Assembly: GCF_014636295.1 (NCBI RefSeq)
Contig: NZ_BMEC01000004.1
Coordinates: 19,926 to 83,925 of the forward strand
Direction of reading: 5' to 3'
DNA from: Marivirga lumbricoides
GTDB lineage: Bacteria > Bacteroidota > Bacteroidia > Cytophagales > Cyclobacteriaceae
Length of the DNA stretch: 64,000 bases
Shown here: positions 1-9,520 of the stretch, in pieces
How the letters are laid out: every line of letters starts with the position of its first letter
Position numbering within the stretch: position 1 is the stretch's first letter
Notes under the pieces: generated by a model
The model's input: only the letters and a program-made list of their open reading frames with translations
Databases searched by the model: none
Told to the model about the DNA's origin: nothing
Position numbers and translations under genes: made by a program

Positions 1-1382
1 TTACCGCTCTTTCTACCACCACGGTCACCTCTGTCAGCATCTCTTCCCCCTCTTTCTCTGGTGTTCAGGTCATTAGAGTTTTTGTAGTATTCTAAAAACT
101 TATTGAATTCTAAAGAAACAAATTTCTTAATCAGTTCCTCTCTGCTTAAGTCTGCAAACCTGTCACTAATGTTTTCCATTAATGGGTTTAATTGCTTTTC
201 ATCAACTTCAGTTTCAAGTACTTTATCAATAAAAGAAAACAATTGCTTTTCAATAACTGCTTCACCTGCCGGTACTTCACTCTTAACAAATGGCTTACCA
301 ATAATTTTTTCCAGCTGACGGATTTTGCCTGAATCTTTTGGTCCTACAATGGCAATAGAAATACCTTCTTTTCCTGCTCTTCCTGTTCTACCACTTCTGT
401 GAACATAGGTTTCTAATTCGTCAGGGATGTTGTAGTTGATAACATGTGTGATATCAGTAACATCCAAACCTCTTGCAGCCACATCAGTCGCTACCAACAT
501 CTGTAAATGTCTTTTTCTGTAGCGCCCCATTACGGCATCTCTTTGTGCTTGTGACAAATCACCATGCAAACAATCTGCATTGTAACCATCAGATACCAAA
601 GCATCAGAAATTTCCTGCGTTTCTCTTCTGGTTCTGCAGAAAATAATAGCATAAATATTTGGGTTCATGTCAGCAATACGCTTTAACGCCAAATACTTAT
701 CTCTTCCATTTACTACATAGTAATAATGCTCAATTTTATCAGCACCCTGGTTTCTTTTTCCAGAAGAAATCTCCTCTGGTGATTCCATATAATCGTTAGA
801 AATTCTTAACACTTCTTTGGACATGGTAGCCGAGAAGAGTAAAGTCTGTCTGGTTTCAGGTGTGTGAGATAAAATAAAATCCAGGTCGTCTTTGAAGCCC
901 ATATTAAGCATTTCATCAGCTTCATCAAGTACAACCCACTGAATATCTTCTAATTTTAATTTTTTACGGTTGATCAAATCAACCACTCTTCCGGGAGTAC
1001 CTACAACAATTTGAGCACCTTTATTCAAAGATTTTATTTGACCTTCAATGCTTGCACCTCCGTAAACCGGCAATACATCTAATTTCTTAGTGTATTTAGT
1101 AAAAGCATCAAAATCGTTAGCTATCTGAATGGCTAATTCACGCGTGGGGCATAAAATAATAGCCTGCGTTTTATTAGAGTCAGCATCAATCTGGTTAATT
1201 ACCGGTAAACCAAAAGCTGCAGTTTTACCAGATCCTGTTTGCGCTAAAGCAATTAAATCTTTGTTAGTGTTTAATAAATGTGGGATTGTTTTTTCCTGTA
1301 TAGGAGTAGGGTTCTCAAAGCCGATTTCTAAAATAGCTTTAAGAATTTCAGGCTTTAGGCCTAATTCTTCGAATGTTAGCAT
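1..1382 (-). CDS. DEAD-box ATP-dependent RNA helicase (3' end outside window)
   Basis: An ATP-dependent RNA helicase of the CsdA/RhlE type, acting in RNA unwinding during ribosome assembly, cold adaptation or mRNA decay. The frame is open for 460 codons up to the window edge, so the C-terminus is missing. Visible motifs are the Q motif (about 21-34), motif I AQTGSGKT (47-54), PTREL (79-83), TPGR (129-132), DEAD (153-156), SAT, and the HRSGRTGR motif VI. The visible end turns into an Arg/Gly/Asp-rich tail, typical of RNA-binding tails in Bacteroidota helicases. The start is the ATG at 1382, giving MLTFEELGLKPEI. A Bacteroidota-type promoter lies 76 bases upstream, which leaves a long leader. 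Family certain; the exact paralogue is not. Confidence 0.93.
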   Translation of the reverse strand, partial: MLTFEELGLKPEILKAILEIGFENPTPIQEKTIPHLLNTNKDLIALAQTGSGKTAAFGLPVINQIDADSNKTQAIILCPTRELAIQIANDFDAFTKYTKKLDVLPVYGGASIEGQIKSLNKGAQIVVGTPGRVVDLINRKKLKLEDIQWVVLDEADEMLNMGFKDDLDFILSHTPETRQTLLFSATMSKEVLRISNDYMESPEEISSGKRNQGADKIEHYYYVVNGRDKYLALKRIADMNPNIYAIIFCRTRRETQEISDALVSDGYNADCLHGDLSQAQRDAVMGRYRKRHLQMLVATDVAARGLDVTDITHVINYNIPDELETYVHRSGRTGRAGKEGISIAIVGPKDSGKIRQLEKIIGKPFVKSEVPAGEAVIEKQLFSFIDKVLETEVDEKQLNPLMENISDRFADLSREELIKKFVSLEFNKFLEYYKNSNDLNTRERGGRDADRGDRGGRKSG

Positions 1383-1457
1383 TTGTGTGTTTAAAAAATT
1401 TAAACCCAAAGCCATATATTCGAACCTTTCGACTAGCCCCGGATTTCAATATTACTG

Positions 1458-1490
1458 CAAAGGTAGGAATAGTTTTTCGATAAATAGCAA
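1458..1490 (-). promoter_or_regulatory. Promoter of the DEAD-box helicase gene
   Basis: On the minus strand TACCTTTG (1465 to 1458) is an exact match to the Bacteroidota -7 consensus TANNTTTG. A TTG (1490 to 1488) stands 22 bases upstream, slightly wider than the usual 19-21. It would give a leader of about 70 bases before the ATG at 1382. This is a sequence match only. Confidence 0.5.
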
Positions 1491-1679
1491 ATGATTTCTC
1501 TAATTTATTTTTCACTTGCCTTAAACTCCTCTCCATTTATAATATAAATGGCTTTAGCAGTAACTAATAAAGCCATTATCGGTATTAATAAATAAGATAT
1601 TGAGCAATAAAATGAAAGATATTTATCTCTGACTATTAGCTCATCTTTTATTCAATCAGGCAATCAACTATTTCAACTT

Positions 1680-2474
1680 ATGTCACGACTTCTATTATTG
1701 ATTATAAATACGATCACTCTTATTGCAGTAATTATTGTTAACGGATTAGCTGGTTCAGGTGCGCTTCAAGGGAAATCTGTAGGTGAAATAAGTCAAAAAT
1801 ATAGCTCTCTCATTACACCGGCTGACTATGCCTTCTCTATTTGGTGGTTTATTTATTTGTTACTCATCGCTTTTATAGGCTTCCAATGGTGGTCATACTA
1901 CAAAAAGACTAATCTGGAAAGTATAGATCAAACAGGGAGTTATTTTTTTGTTTCCAACCTGGCCAATATGGGTTGGTTGCTTCTCTGGCTAAATGAGTAT
2001 ATAGGTCTTTCTGTAATCGTGATGTTTATTCTATTATTCACCTTGATCAGATTGGGTATCCGATTGAATTTGGAGATATGGGATGCTCCTGTAAGAATTA
2101 TTGCTTTTATCTGGTGGCCTATTGGTATTTATTTAGGATGGATAATTGTTGCTTCGGTAACCAATGTGGCTGCTTATTTGGTTGCTATAGGTTGGGATGG
2201 CTTCCCTTTTACACCACAAGTATGGACTATCATATTAGTATTGATTGCTATGGGTATTTATTTATTCCTGATGTATAGCAGGAATTTAAGGGAATCTGCA
2301 ATGGTAGGAATTTGGGCATTTATAGCAATAGCAGTAAAGCAATGGTCACTAAATACAGGAATTGCCAGCACAGCAATTGTGGCATCATTTATTTTATTGG
2401 TTGCCTCTATGTATCATGGGTATAAAAACAGGAGTACTGCACCAGATAAAAAAATGAAGAGGGGAGAGGTTTGA
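1680..2474 (+). CDS. TspO/MBR-related tryptophan-rich membrane protein
   Basis: A 264-aa integral membrane protein with about seven hydrophobic segments and many Trp residues. The N-terminal part (about residues 40-75), with TPADYAFSIWWFIYL, resembles the tryptophan-rich sensory protein (TspO/MBR) superfamily, but the protein is longer than classical TspO (about 160 aa). Bacteroidota carry a long relative of unknown ligand. It stands alone, convergent with the next gene, with which it shares a bidirectional terminator. The C-terminal tail is short and basic, so probably cytoplasmic. The membrane assignment is direct; the TspO relation is by recognition and the function is not known. Confidence 0.7.
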   Translation: MSRLLLLIINTITLIAVIIVNGLAGSGALQGKSVGEISQKYSSLITPADYAFSIWWFIYLLLIAFIGFQWWSYYKKTNLESIDQTGSYFFVSNLANMGWLLLWLNEYIGLSVIVMFILLFTLIRLGIRLNLEIWDAPVRIIAFIWWPIGIYLGWIIVASVTNVAAYLVAIGWDGFPFTPQVWTIILVLIAMGIYLFLMYSRNLRESAMVGIWAFIAIAVKQWSLNTGIASTAIVASFILLVASMYHGYKNRSTAPDKKMKRGEV

Positions 2475-2499
2475 GAAAATTTTTTGCATTACCTAAAAC

Positions 2500-2530
2500 A
2501 AAAAGCCACAACAAATTGCTGTGGCTTTTC
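2500..2530. terminator. Bidirectional intrinsic terminator
   Basis: A 10-bp perfect stem (AAAAGCCACA / TGTGGCTTTT) with a 9-base loop, A-rich on the left and T-rich on the right, lies between two convergent genes and would serve both strands. Confidence 0.75.
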
Positions 2531-2553
2531 AATGTGTAATGCTGAAAAGACAT

Positions 2554-3726
2554 TTACCCTTTATAAGTCACTCTATAAATTAATCCTGCTTTATCATCAC
2601 TAATAAGCATAGCACCGTCTTTAGCAATTAATACATCAACAGGTCTGCCCCATGCCTCTTGCTCTTCTTCATCCAGCCAGCCATCAATAAAGGTTTCGTA
2701 GGTAGGCTTACCATCTTCGGCCTTGTTAGATACCATTTGAATTCTATAGCCAATCTTTTTGGATCTGTTCCAGCTACCATGTTCAGCAATAAAAATCTGA
2801 TTTTTATATTCAGCAGGAAACATACTGCCAGTATAGAATTTCAATCCTAAAGGAGCTACATGAGGCCCTAAATTTCTATACGGCTTTTTAAATTCTTCGC
2901 AACCTCTTAGCGTTCCGAATTCAGGGTCGGCTATCTCCCCGGAATGGCAAAAAGGAAACCCAAAATGCTGACCTTTTTCAGTAGCTATATTCAACTCACA
3001 GAAAGGTACATTATCACCCATTAGATCCCGCCCATTATCCGTAAAATACAGGTTGTTGTTTTCCGGGTGCCAGGTAAAACCAACGGTATTTCTTATACCT
3101 TCTGCAAAAATTTCGAATCCTGTTCCATCTGCATTCATCCGGGTAATACTTGCATACACATCCTCTTCAGGATTACAAAAGTTACATGGGGCACCCACAG
3201 GAACATATAATTTTCCATCTGGTCCAAATGCGATGTATTTCCAACCATGATGCTCATCCGTAGGGAATTCATCATAAACAACCGTATAGGAAGGGGGTGT
3301 CTCCAGGTTGTTTTCTATATCAGCGAATTTCAGAATTCTGCTGATTTCGGCAACATATAAATCACCATTTTTTAAAGCCACTCCATTAGGGGATTTCAGG
3401 CCTTCAGCGATTATATATTTTTTATCTGCAACACCATCATTATCTGTATCTTTCACAGCATATACTTTATCTTCTTGTCTGTTGCCAATAAACAAAGTAC
3501 CACTCTCTGATAATACCATGGATCTGGCATTTGGTACTTCTGCATAAACAGAAATATGGAAATTTTCAGGCAAATTGATAGAGGCAAGTCTTTCATCACC
3601 GCTGTATTGTTTTACCTCCTGAATAGGCTCTTCTATTTCTTCTTCCGTTACAGTTTCTTTTTCTTCTGTCTTGTTTCCGCAAGACCACAGTATTGCTAAG
3701 AGTGCAATAGAATATATCTTTCTCAT
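2554..3726 (-). CDS. PQQ-dependent sugar dehydrogenase-like lipoprotein
   Basis: A secreted six-bladed beta-propeller protein of the soluble glucose/sorbosone dehydrogenase family, expected to oxidise sugars or aldoses with pyrroloquinoline quinone in the periplasm. The start at 3726 gives a short lipoprotein signal (MRKIYSIALLAILWSC) followed by a Glu/Lys/Thr-rich linker; a Met seven codons upstream (3747) is also possible. Propeller motifs include NLPENFHISVYAEVPNAR, SPNGVALKNGDLYV, GIRNTVGFTWHP and the C-terminal GRPVDVLIAKDGAMLISDD. A Cys-rich stretch (GAPCNFCNPEED, then PFCEL and PFCHSG) is common in this subgroup. Many Bacteroidota members have no proven PQQ dependence, so the substrate is open. 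Confidence 0.8.
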   Translation of the reverse strand: MRKIYSIALLAILWSCGNKTEEKETVTEEEIEEPIQEVKQYSGDERLASINLPENFHISVYAEVPNARSMVLSESGTLFIGNRQEDKVYAVKDTDNDGVADKKYIIAEGLKSPNGVALKNGDLYVAEISRILKFADIENNLETPPSYTVVYDEFPTDEHHGWKYIAFGPDGKLYVPVGAPCNFCNPEEDVYASITRMNADGTGFEIFAEGIRNTVGFTWHPENNNLYFTDNGRDLMGDNVPFCELNIATEKGQHFGFPFCHSGEIADPEFGTLRGCEEFKKPYRNLGPHVAPLGLKFYTGSMFPAEYKNQIFIAEHGSWNRSKKIGYRIQMVSNKAEDGKPTYETFIDGWLDEEEQEAWGRPVDVLIAKDGAMLISDDKAGLIYRVTYKG

Positions 3727-3828
3727 ATGCTTATTTAAGTGCTTCATTTAAATTATAAATAGTTAATTATTGTGAGTAAAATTGAGTCTTATTCAACCTG
3801 GGAAAAGTTATTTCATAGGTTTAGCCCG

Positions 3829-5967
3829 CTAAACCTCTTCCGTTTCATCCATTAGTTTCTGCAGTATTTCGGCTGCAGCTTTGGCAATTACAGTACCGGG
3901 GCCAAAAACAGCAGCCACTCCTGCGTCATACAGAAATTGATAGTCTTTGGGAGGTATTACCCCACCTGCTATGATCATGATATCTTCTCTTCCTATTTTC
4001 TTAAGTTCGTTCACTAGTTTAGGAATCAGTGTTTTATGACCTGCAGCAAGACTTGAAGCACCTATAATATGCACATCGTTTTCGGCAGCTTGCATAGCTA
4101 CTTCTTCTGGCGTCTGAAAAAGTGGTCCGATATCCACATCGAAACCCAGGTCGGCAAAGCTGGTGGCAATTACTTTTGCCCCTCTGTCATGCCCGTCCTG
4201 TCCCATCTTTGCGATGAGAATTCTTGGTCTTCTACCATCCCAGGCTGCAAATTTATTAGTCAGTTCCTGCGCTTTTATAAATTCATCGCTACTGCCCGCT
4301 TCTCCGGAGTATACACCTGATATTGAGCGTATGGTAGCTTTATGTCTTCCGAAAGAGTTTTCCATGGCGTCTGATATTTCTCCTAAAGTAGCCCTGTTTC
4401 TGGCTGCATCTATTGCCAGGTCTAATAAATTACCTTCTCCCGATGCAGCAGATTTTGCCAAAGCTTTGAGGGAAGCTTGTGTTTTTTCTTCGTCTCTCTC
4501 AGCTTTTAAACGTTTAATCCTTTCTATCTGAGATTTTAAAACTGCTGTATTATCTACTTCAAGTAATTCAATATCGCTTTCTTCATCTGTCTGATAACGA
4601 TTGACACCCACTATTACATCTCTGCCTGAATCAATTCGGGCTTGTTTTCTGGCGGAAGCTTCTTCAATTCTCATCTTAGGAAGTCCGGTTTCAATGGCCT
4701 TAGCCATACCTCCTAATTCTTCTACTTCTTCAATGAGTTTGGAAGCTTTTTCCACTAACTGATTGGTGAGATATTCTACATAGTATGAGCCTCCCCAGGG
4801 ATCTACTGTCTTGGTAATTTTTGTTTCTTCCTGAAGAAATAGCTGGGTATTTCTGGCAATTCTGGCAGAGAAATCTGTTGGCAGTGCTATGGCTTCATCT
4901 AAAGCGTTAGTATGAAGCGACTGGGTATGTCCTAATGCTGCAGCCATTGCTTCTATACAGGTTCGGGTAACGTTATTGTAAGGGTCCTGCTCTGTTAGGC
5001 TGTAGCCCGATGTCTGGCAATGGGTTCTTAAAGCAAGAGATTTCGGGTTTTCAGGGTTAAATTGTTTTACTATTTTGGCCCAAAGTAACCTTCCTGCCCT
5101 CATTTTAGCTATTTCCATGAAATGATTCATCCCTATAGCCCAAAAGAAAGAAAGGCGAGGGGCAAAGTCATCAATTTTTAGTCCTGCACTTAAGCCTGCT
5201 CTTATGTACTCTAAACCATCTGCTAAAGTATAGGCAAGTTCCAGGTCCGCAGTAGCACCTGCTTCATGCATGTGGTAGCCACTGATGCTGATAGAATTAA
5301 ATTTAGGCATGTATTTGCTGGTGTACTCAAATATATCTGAGATGATCCGCATAGAAGGCTCAGGCGGATAGATATAGGTGTTTCGCACCATGAACTCTTT
5401 CAAAATATCATTCTGAATAGTGCCGGAAAGCTGCTCCGGCTTCACACCTTGCTCTTCTGCTGCAACAATATAAAAAGCCATAATGGGAATTACAGCACCA
5501 TTCATGGTCATAGAAACTGACATTTTATCAAGTGGAATTCTATCGAAAAGCACTTTCATATCCAGAATACTGTCAATAGCTACTCCGGCTTTTCCCACAT
5601 CGCCTTCTACGCGAGGATGATCGGAGTCATAACCTCTATGAGTTGCCAGGTCGAAAGCAACGGATAAACCTTTTTGCCCTGCCGCTAAATTTTTCCTGTA
5701 GAACTCATTAGAGGCCTCTGCTGTAGAAAAACCTGCATACTGCCGGATTGTCCAGGGCTTTTGGACGTACATAGTAGGGTAGGGGCCTCTCAAATGAGGC
5801 GCCTTTCCTGCGATAAAGTTCAGATGTGGTAAGCCTTCAATAGACTTAGCATCTAAAACGGGAGGAATGGTGATTTTTTCCGGTGTTTCCCAGGTTGCCA
5901 CTTCTCCGGTCTGAGTCTGCCTGGCTTTTGGCTTGTTTAAGTTTACTTTAGAAAAATCAGGTCTCAT
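3829..5967 (-). CDS. mutB: Methylmalonyl-CoA mutase, large (alpha) subunit
   Basis: Adenosylcobalamin-dependent interconversion of (R)-methylmalonyl-CoA and succinyl-CoA, linking propionate, odd-chain fatty acid and branched amino acid metabolism to the TCA cycle. The 712-aa length is normal. The N-terminal TIM barrel holds the substrate motif [19 protein letters not shown] (about 65-83), and the C-terminal cobalamin domain has DGHDRG with the axial ligand near His593 and the downstream GGVIPP. It follows the small-subunit gene by 3 bases, so the two are surely co-transcribed and translated as a heterodimer. The identification rests on full-length family resemblance and intact cofactor motifs. 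Confidence 0.97.
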   Translation of the reverse strand: MRPDFSKVNLNKPKARQTQTGEVATWETPEKITIPPVLDAKSIEGLPHLNFIAGKAPHLRGPYPTMYVQKPWTIRQYAGFSTAEASNEFYRKNLAAGQKGLSVAFDLATHRGYDSDHPRVEGDVGKAGVAIDSILDMKVLFDRIPLDKMSVSMTMNGAVIPIMAFYIVAAEEQGVKPEQLSGTIQNDILKEFMVRNTYIYPPEPSMRIISDIFEYTSKYMPKFNSISISGYHMHEAGATADLELAYTLADGLEYIRAGLSAGLKIDDFAPRLSFFWAIGMNHFMEIAKMRAGRLLWAKIVKQFNPENPKSLALRTHCQTSGYSLTEQDPYNNVTRTCIEAMAAALGHTQSLHTNALDEAIALPTDFSARIARNTQLFLQEETKITKTVDPWGGSYYVEYLTNQLVEKASKLIEEVEELGGMAKAIETGLPKMRIEEASARKQARIDSGRDVIVGVNRYQTDEESDIELLEVDNTAVLKSQIERIKRLKAERDEEKTQASLKALAKSAASGEGNLLDLAIDAARNRATLGEISDAMENSFGRHKATIRSISGVYSGEAGSSDEFIKAQELTNKFAAWDGRRPRILIAKMGQDGHDRGAKVIATSFADLGFDVDIGPLFQTPEEVAMQAAENDVHIIGASSLAAGHKTLIPKLVNELKKIGREDIMIIAGGVIPPKDYQFLYDAGVAAVFGPGTVIAKAAAEILQKLMDETEEV

Positions 5968-5970
5968 ATC

Positions 5971-7767
5971 TTATTTAATTCCTAAGTCCGTTAACAATTG
6001 ATTTAAAAATTCTAATGTAGGGCTTTTGCGATGGATGCATCCATATATTCCTTTAGCCTTAAGCTGTTCTTCATCAGACTCCATTCCTGCAATCAGTACT
6101 TTCGCTGAACAGTTTGCTATACTTTCAGCCAGGTTTTCAGGCCGGTCTTTGTAGCATACTACGACTAAATCAGAAGAGCAATTTTGTAGGTTTTCTTTCA
6201 GATCATCCTCACTTTTTAAAATGGTTTCATCCTGAATGCCAATTCCGGCTATGCCTAAAAAGCTATAGCTAAAATCTGATTTTGCTTTTGCAACAGGGTC
6301 TGTATTAAGCAGTATGATAGTAGCCATTGGCCGCCCGGACTGACCTTTTTCTTTTACATGTTTTTCAGTTCTTGCCCGAAGTTTCTCTATATAGTGGGTA
6401 GCCCTTATTGGTTGAAGGTATTTATTAGGGTCAGCTTCCTGCTCCATAACCGGATACTCTTCTCCAATTAATTGAAAAGTATTAGCTCCAATAAAAATCT
6501 CTTTTCTTTCAGCTACAGCTTTAGCCATTGCCTGCTCATCTGCATTGATTTTTTCTTTTACATACCCGTCTTTAAATAAAGCAGAGTAGGAGCCTTTATT
6601 TTCCAATTCAAGAAACTGAGTCCAGGCTTTTTGCTCCAGAGTGTTTAAAATATTATCTAAATAATAGGTGCCTGATGTAGGATCAACAATTTTATCGAGG
6701 TAAGCCTCTTCTTTCAGTATACTTGAAACATTGAGGGCAATCCTCTTAAAAGTTTCTTTTGATTTTCCTAAGGAGGCATCATGTGGTTCCACCCATAAGC
6801 TATTGCAGCCGGCAAGAATGGCAGACATAGCTTCAGTACTGTTTCTCAACAAGTTTACATTAAAGTCCAGCACCGATTTACTTCTTTTACTGGTTTGGGC
6901 ATGAATAATGATTTCATTAGCTGAACCTTCATGTTCATACGCACTCATTATTTTTAATACTGATAACTTAAAAGCTTTAATTTTAGCTATTTCAAAGAAA
7001 TAATGCCTTCCGAAAGCAAAAGAAAAACTGGTGGCATTAAAAATGGAACTTGTATCCAGCTGAAGTTCAGTCAGCACATCAAGGTACTCTGTAAACTTTG
7101 AAAGTGTGAAACTCAATTCATGAACAATATTGGCACCAGCATTATGGTAAAGGCAGGCATCAATATGGAAAGATTTAAAGTGAGGAAATTCTTTGTTTAA
7201 TGAGATAACAGAAGCTAATTCCTTATAACTTTTTTCAATGTCAGTGTCTACTCCTATATCACGACTGACTAAAATGTCATAGAAATAGGCGCCATTTATA
7301 TTTTGTGCATTGTGTTTTTTAGTTTTAAGGAAATGAAAATAGTCTTTTATTAGGTTAAATTGAGCTTTTGTGGATTCAAATGATATGGCGCAAAATTCCG
7401 GTTGTATATTCTCTAACAACAGATTTAAATCAGGTGTCTTCTTATCGATATTAAAAATAATTCCGTCAGCCCCTTTATTAAGGGCTTCTAAAGCTTCGCT
7501 ATTGGCAGCTTTTTCATCTGTAACAATAATTTTAAATTGGTTTATCCAATACCGAGGTGATAAACCTGGGTTTTCGCTTTGGAAAGGATTAGATATAAGC
7601 GGTTCAGATTGTTCTTCCGGAGTATAAAAAGGCAAAATAGGAATGCCTTCAGGCGTATCAGTTATTAAAGAGTTAAAATCTTTTCCTTTTAATCCTTTTT
7701 CTATGATTTCTTTCCATTCTGCTGCTTTGCTTTCCTTAAAATCTACAAACGGATTTACTTTACTCAT
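5971..7767 (-). CDS. mutA: Methylmalonyl-CoA mutase, small (beta) subunit
   Basis: The 598-aa partner of the large subunit in heterodimeric methylmalonyl-CoA mutases. It shares the barrel fold (FHIDACLYHNAGANIVHELSF; SFAFGRHYFFEIAKIKA; GCNSLWVEPHD; DKIVDPTSGTYYLD). Its C-terminal domain (about 475-598) lacks the DxHxxG cobalamin ligand, as expected for a beta subunit that does not bind the cofactor. It is the first gene of the mutA-mutB pair and is divergent from dnaA across about 310 bases. ATG start, no Shine-Dalgarno sequence. Confidence 0.93.
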   Translation of the reverse strand: MSKVNPFVDFKESKAAEWKEIIEKGLKGKDFNSLITDTPEGIPILPFYTPEEQSEPLISNPFQSENPGLSPRYWINQFKIIVTDEKAANSEALEALNKGADGIIFNIDKKTPDLNLLLENIQPEFCAISFESTKAQFNLIKDYFHFLKTKKHNAQNINGAYFYDILVSRDIGVDTDIEKSYKELASVISLNKEFPHFKSFHIDACLYHNAGANIVHELSFTLSKFTEYLDVLTELQLDTSSIFNATSFSFAFGRHYFFEIAKIKAFKLSVLKIMSAYEHEGSANEIIIHAQTSKRSKSVLDFNVNLLRNSTEAMSAILAGCNSLWVEPHDASLGKSKETFKRIALNVSSILKEEAYLDKIVDPTSGTYYLDNILNTLEQKAWTQFLELENKGSYSALFKDGYVKEKINADEQAMAKAVAERKEIFIGANTFQLIGEEYPVMEQEADPNKYLQPIRATHYIEKLRARTEKHVKEKGQSGRPMATIILLNTDPVAKAKSDFSYSFLGIAGIGIQDETILKSEDDLKENLQNCSSDLVVVCYKDRPENLAESIANCSAKVLIAGMESDEEQLKAKGIYGCIHRKSPTLEFLNQLLTDLGIK

Positions 7768-8081
7768 ACCTTTATATTTGTTTAATAGTTAAAGGTAATA
7801 TAATTCTCATTTTTCTAAGAATGATAATTCTTTAAAAGGATTTTTATTTATTATATTTAACGATTAAACAGTGTGTTGAATGGGCTGAGACAAAAAAGCG
7901 AAATGAATTAATATGATTTTTTAAAGAAAATTCTTTTGATAATAGAAGATTAATTGTCCATATCTGATTTATTCCCCTGTCAAGTAAAAACGAATTTTTT
8001 TGTTCTCTATTTTTTCACCAAATTTGTCAGCCCGTTGAATATTAAGGGAATAAAAATACAATCCTACAAGCTTTTGTGTTA
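7768..8081. other. Intergenic region between mutA and dnaA
   Basis: This AT-rich stretch must hold the promoters of mutA (leftward) and dnaA (rightward). On the minus strand TACCTTTA, just before mutA, is one base away from TANNTTTG. No cluster of DnaA boxes (TTATNCACA) was found by eye, so there is no sign here of a replication origin. Confidence 0.4.
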
Positions 8082-9500
8082 ATGGTTAAAGACTGTCAAT
8101 CAGTATGGAATAATTGTCTCCACTCAATAAAAGAGAGTGTGGGTGAACAAAGTTTTAACACTTGGTTCTCTCCTGTTGAGCCAGTGAAGTTGGAGAATAA
8201 TGTATTGACTATCCAGGTACCAAGCCAGTTTTTTTATGAATGGCTGGAAGAACACTATGTACACATACTAAGAAAAGTGATTCATCAGGAATTAGGGCCT
8301 GAAGGTAGATTAGAGTATTCTGTGATTGTAGATAGGGGGAATGAAAAATATAAACCTTTTACAATCAACCTGCCTAATAATAATAAAAGTGATAAGCCAA
8401 AAGAGGTAAAGAAAGAACCTGCTTTCTCCAATCCTTTTACCTTAAATGGTGTGGATTTAAGCCAGCAGAGCTCTCAATTAAATCCTAACTATACATTTGA
8501 CACTTTCATTGAAGGTGATTGTAACAGACTAGCCAGATCAGCCGGTTATGCGGTGGCTAAAAAGCCTGGAATAACCTCTTTTAACCCGCTCATGGTATAT
8601 GGTGGTGTAGGTTTAGGTAAAACTCACCTGGTACAGGCAATAGGTAACGAAATTAAAAATACCCTGGAAGGTAAATTTGTATTGTATGTTTCTTCTGAGA
8701 AGTTTACGAATCAATTTATCGATGCCCTAAGGAACAATAAAATACAAGATTTTTCTAATTTTTATCTCCACATAGATGCTTTAATAATTGATGATGTTCA
8801 ATTTCTAGGAGGTAAAGAAAGAACACAGGAAATTTTCTTCCATATTTTTAATCACCTGCACCAGAATGGTAAACAAATCATAATGACCAGTGATAGACCT
8901 CCGCGGGATCTGAAAGGTTTGGAAGACAGACTACTTTCCCGTTTTAAGTGGGGTCTTACTGCAGATTTACAACAGCCGGACTTGGAAACGAGAATTGCCA
9001 TCATTCAAAATAAAATGCAAAGTGATGGCATTCATATCCCTAGTGATGTGATTGAATATCTTGCTTACAGCGTAGATACCAACATACGTGAATTGGAAGG
9101 GGTATTGATTTCTCTTATTGCACATGCCTCTTTAACCAGAAAGGAAATTGATCTGGAACTGGCAAAGCAGACTTTGAAGAATATCGTTCATGATATTGAA
9201 TCTGAGGTAGGGATTGATTATATCCAAAAAACCATTTCTGAGCATTTTGCCGTAAAAATGGATGATTTAAAGGCAAAAACAAGGAAGAAAGAAATAGTAA
9301 TTGCACGCCAGGTGGCGATGTTTTTCTGTAAAGAACATACCAATCATTCTTTAAAATCAATTGGTTATCATTTTGGTGGAAGAGACCATTCTACTGTTAT
9401 TCATGCAGTACAATCTGTAAATGACATGATGCATGTAGATAAAAACTTTAAAGAACAGATGGAAGAATTGAAGAAGCGATTTAAAATGAAGAAGGTTTAA
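8082..9500 (+). CDS. dnaA: Chromosomal replication initiator protein DnaA
   Basis: Binds DnaA boxes at oriC and opens the DNA for replication. All four domains are present: the N-terminal DnaB-interacting domain (QSVWNNCLHSIKESVGEQSFNTWF), a short linker, the AAA+ domain with Walker A GGVGLGKT, Walker B LIIDDVQFLGGKE and the sensor segment, and the C-terminal DNA-binding domain with GGRDHSTVIHA. Starting at the ATG at 8082 gives 472 aa beginning MVKDCQSVW; a GTG two codons upstream (8076) is the alternative. It is convergent with the next gene with only 20 bases between, and no dnaN follows, as is usual in Bacteroidota. Confidence 0.97.
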   Translation: MVKDCQSVWNNCLHSIKESVGEQSFNTWFSPVEPVKLENNVLTIQVPSQFFYEWLEEHYVHILRKVIHQELGPEGRLEYSVIVDRGNEKYKPFTINLPNNNKSDKPKEVKKEPAFSNPFTLNGVDLSQQSSQLNPNYTFDTFIEGDCNRLARSAGYAVAKKPGITSFNPLMVYGGVGLGKTHLVQAIGNEIKNTLEGKFVLYVSSEKFTNQFIDALRNNKIQDFSNFYLHIDALIIDDVQFLGGKERTQEIFFHIFNHLHQNGKQIIMTSDRPPRDLKGLEDRLLSRFKWGLTADLQQPDLETRIAIIQNKMQSDGIHIPSDVIEYLAYSVDTNIRELEGVLISLIAHASLTRKEIDLELAKQTLKNIVHDIESEVGIDYIQKTISEHFAVKMDDLKAKTRKKEIVIARQVAMFFCKEHTNHSLKSIGYHFGGRDHSTVIHAVQSVNDMMHVDKNFKEQMEELKKRFKMKKV

Positions 9501-9520
9501 ATCGCTTAATCTATTCACTA

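Noticed and set aside
5971..7767. Methylmalonyl-CoA mutase subunit lacking the cobalamin ligand as a broken gene
   Set aside because: The beta subunit of heterodimeric mutases normally lacks DxHxxG. The frame is intact and paired with a cofactor-binding large subunit.
7768..8081. Possible oriC next to dnaA
   Set aside because: No clustered DnaA boxes or long AT-rich 13-mers were found by eye. In Bacteroidota dnaA is often not adjacent to the origin. A GC-skew plot of the whole chromosome would decide.
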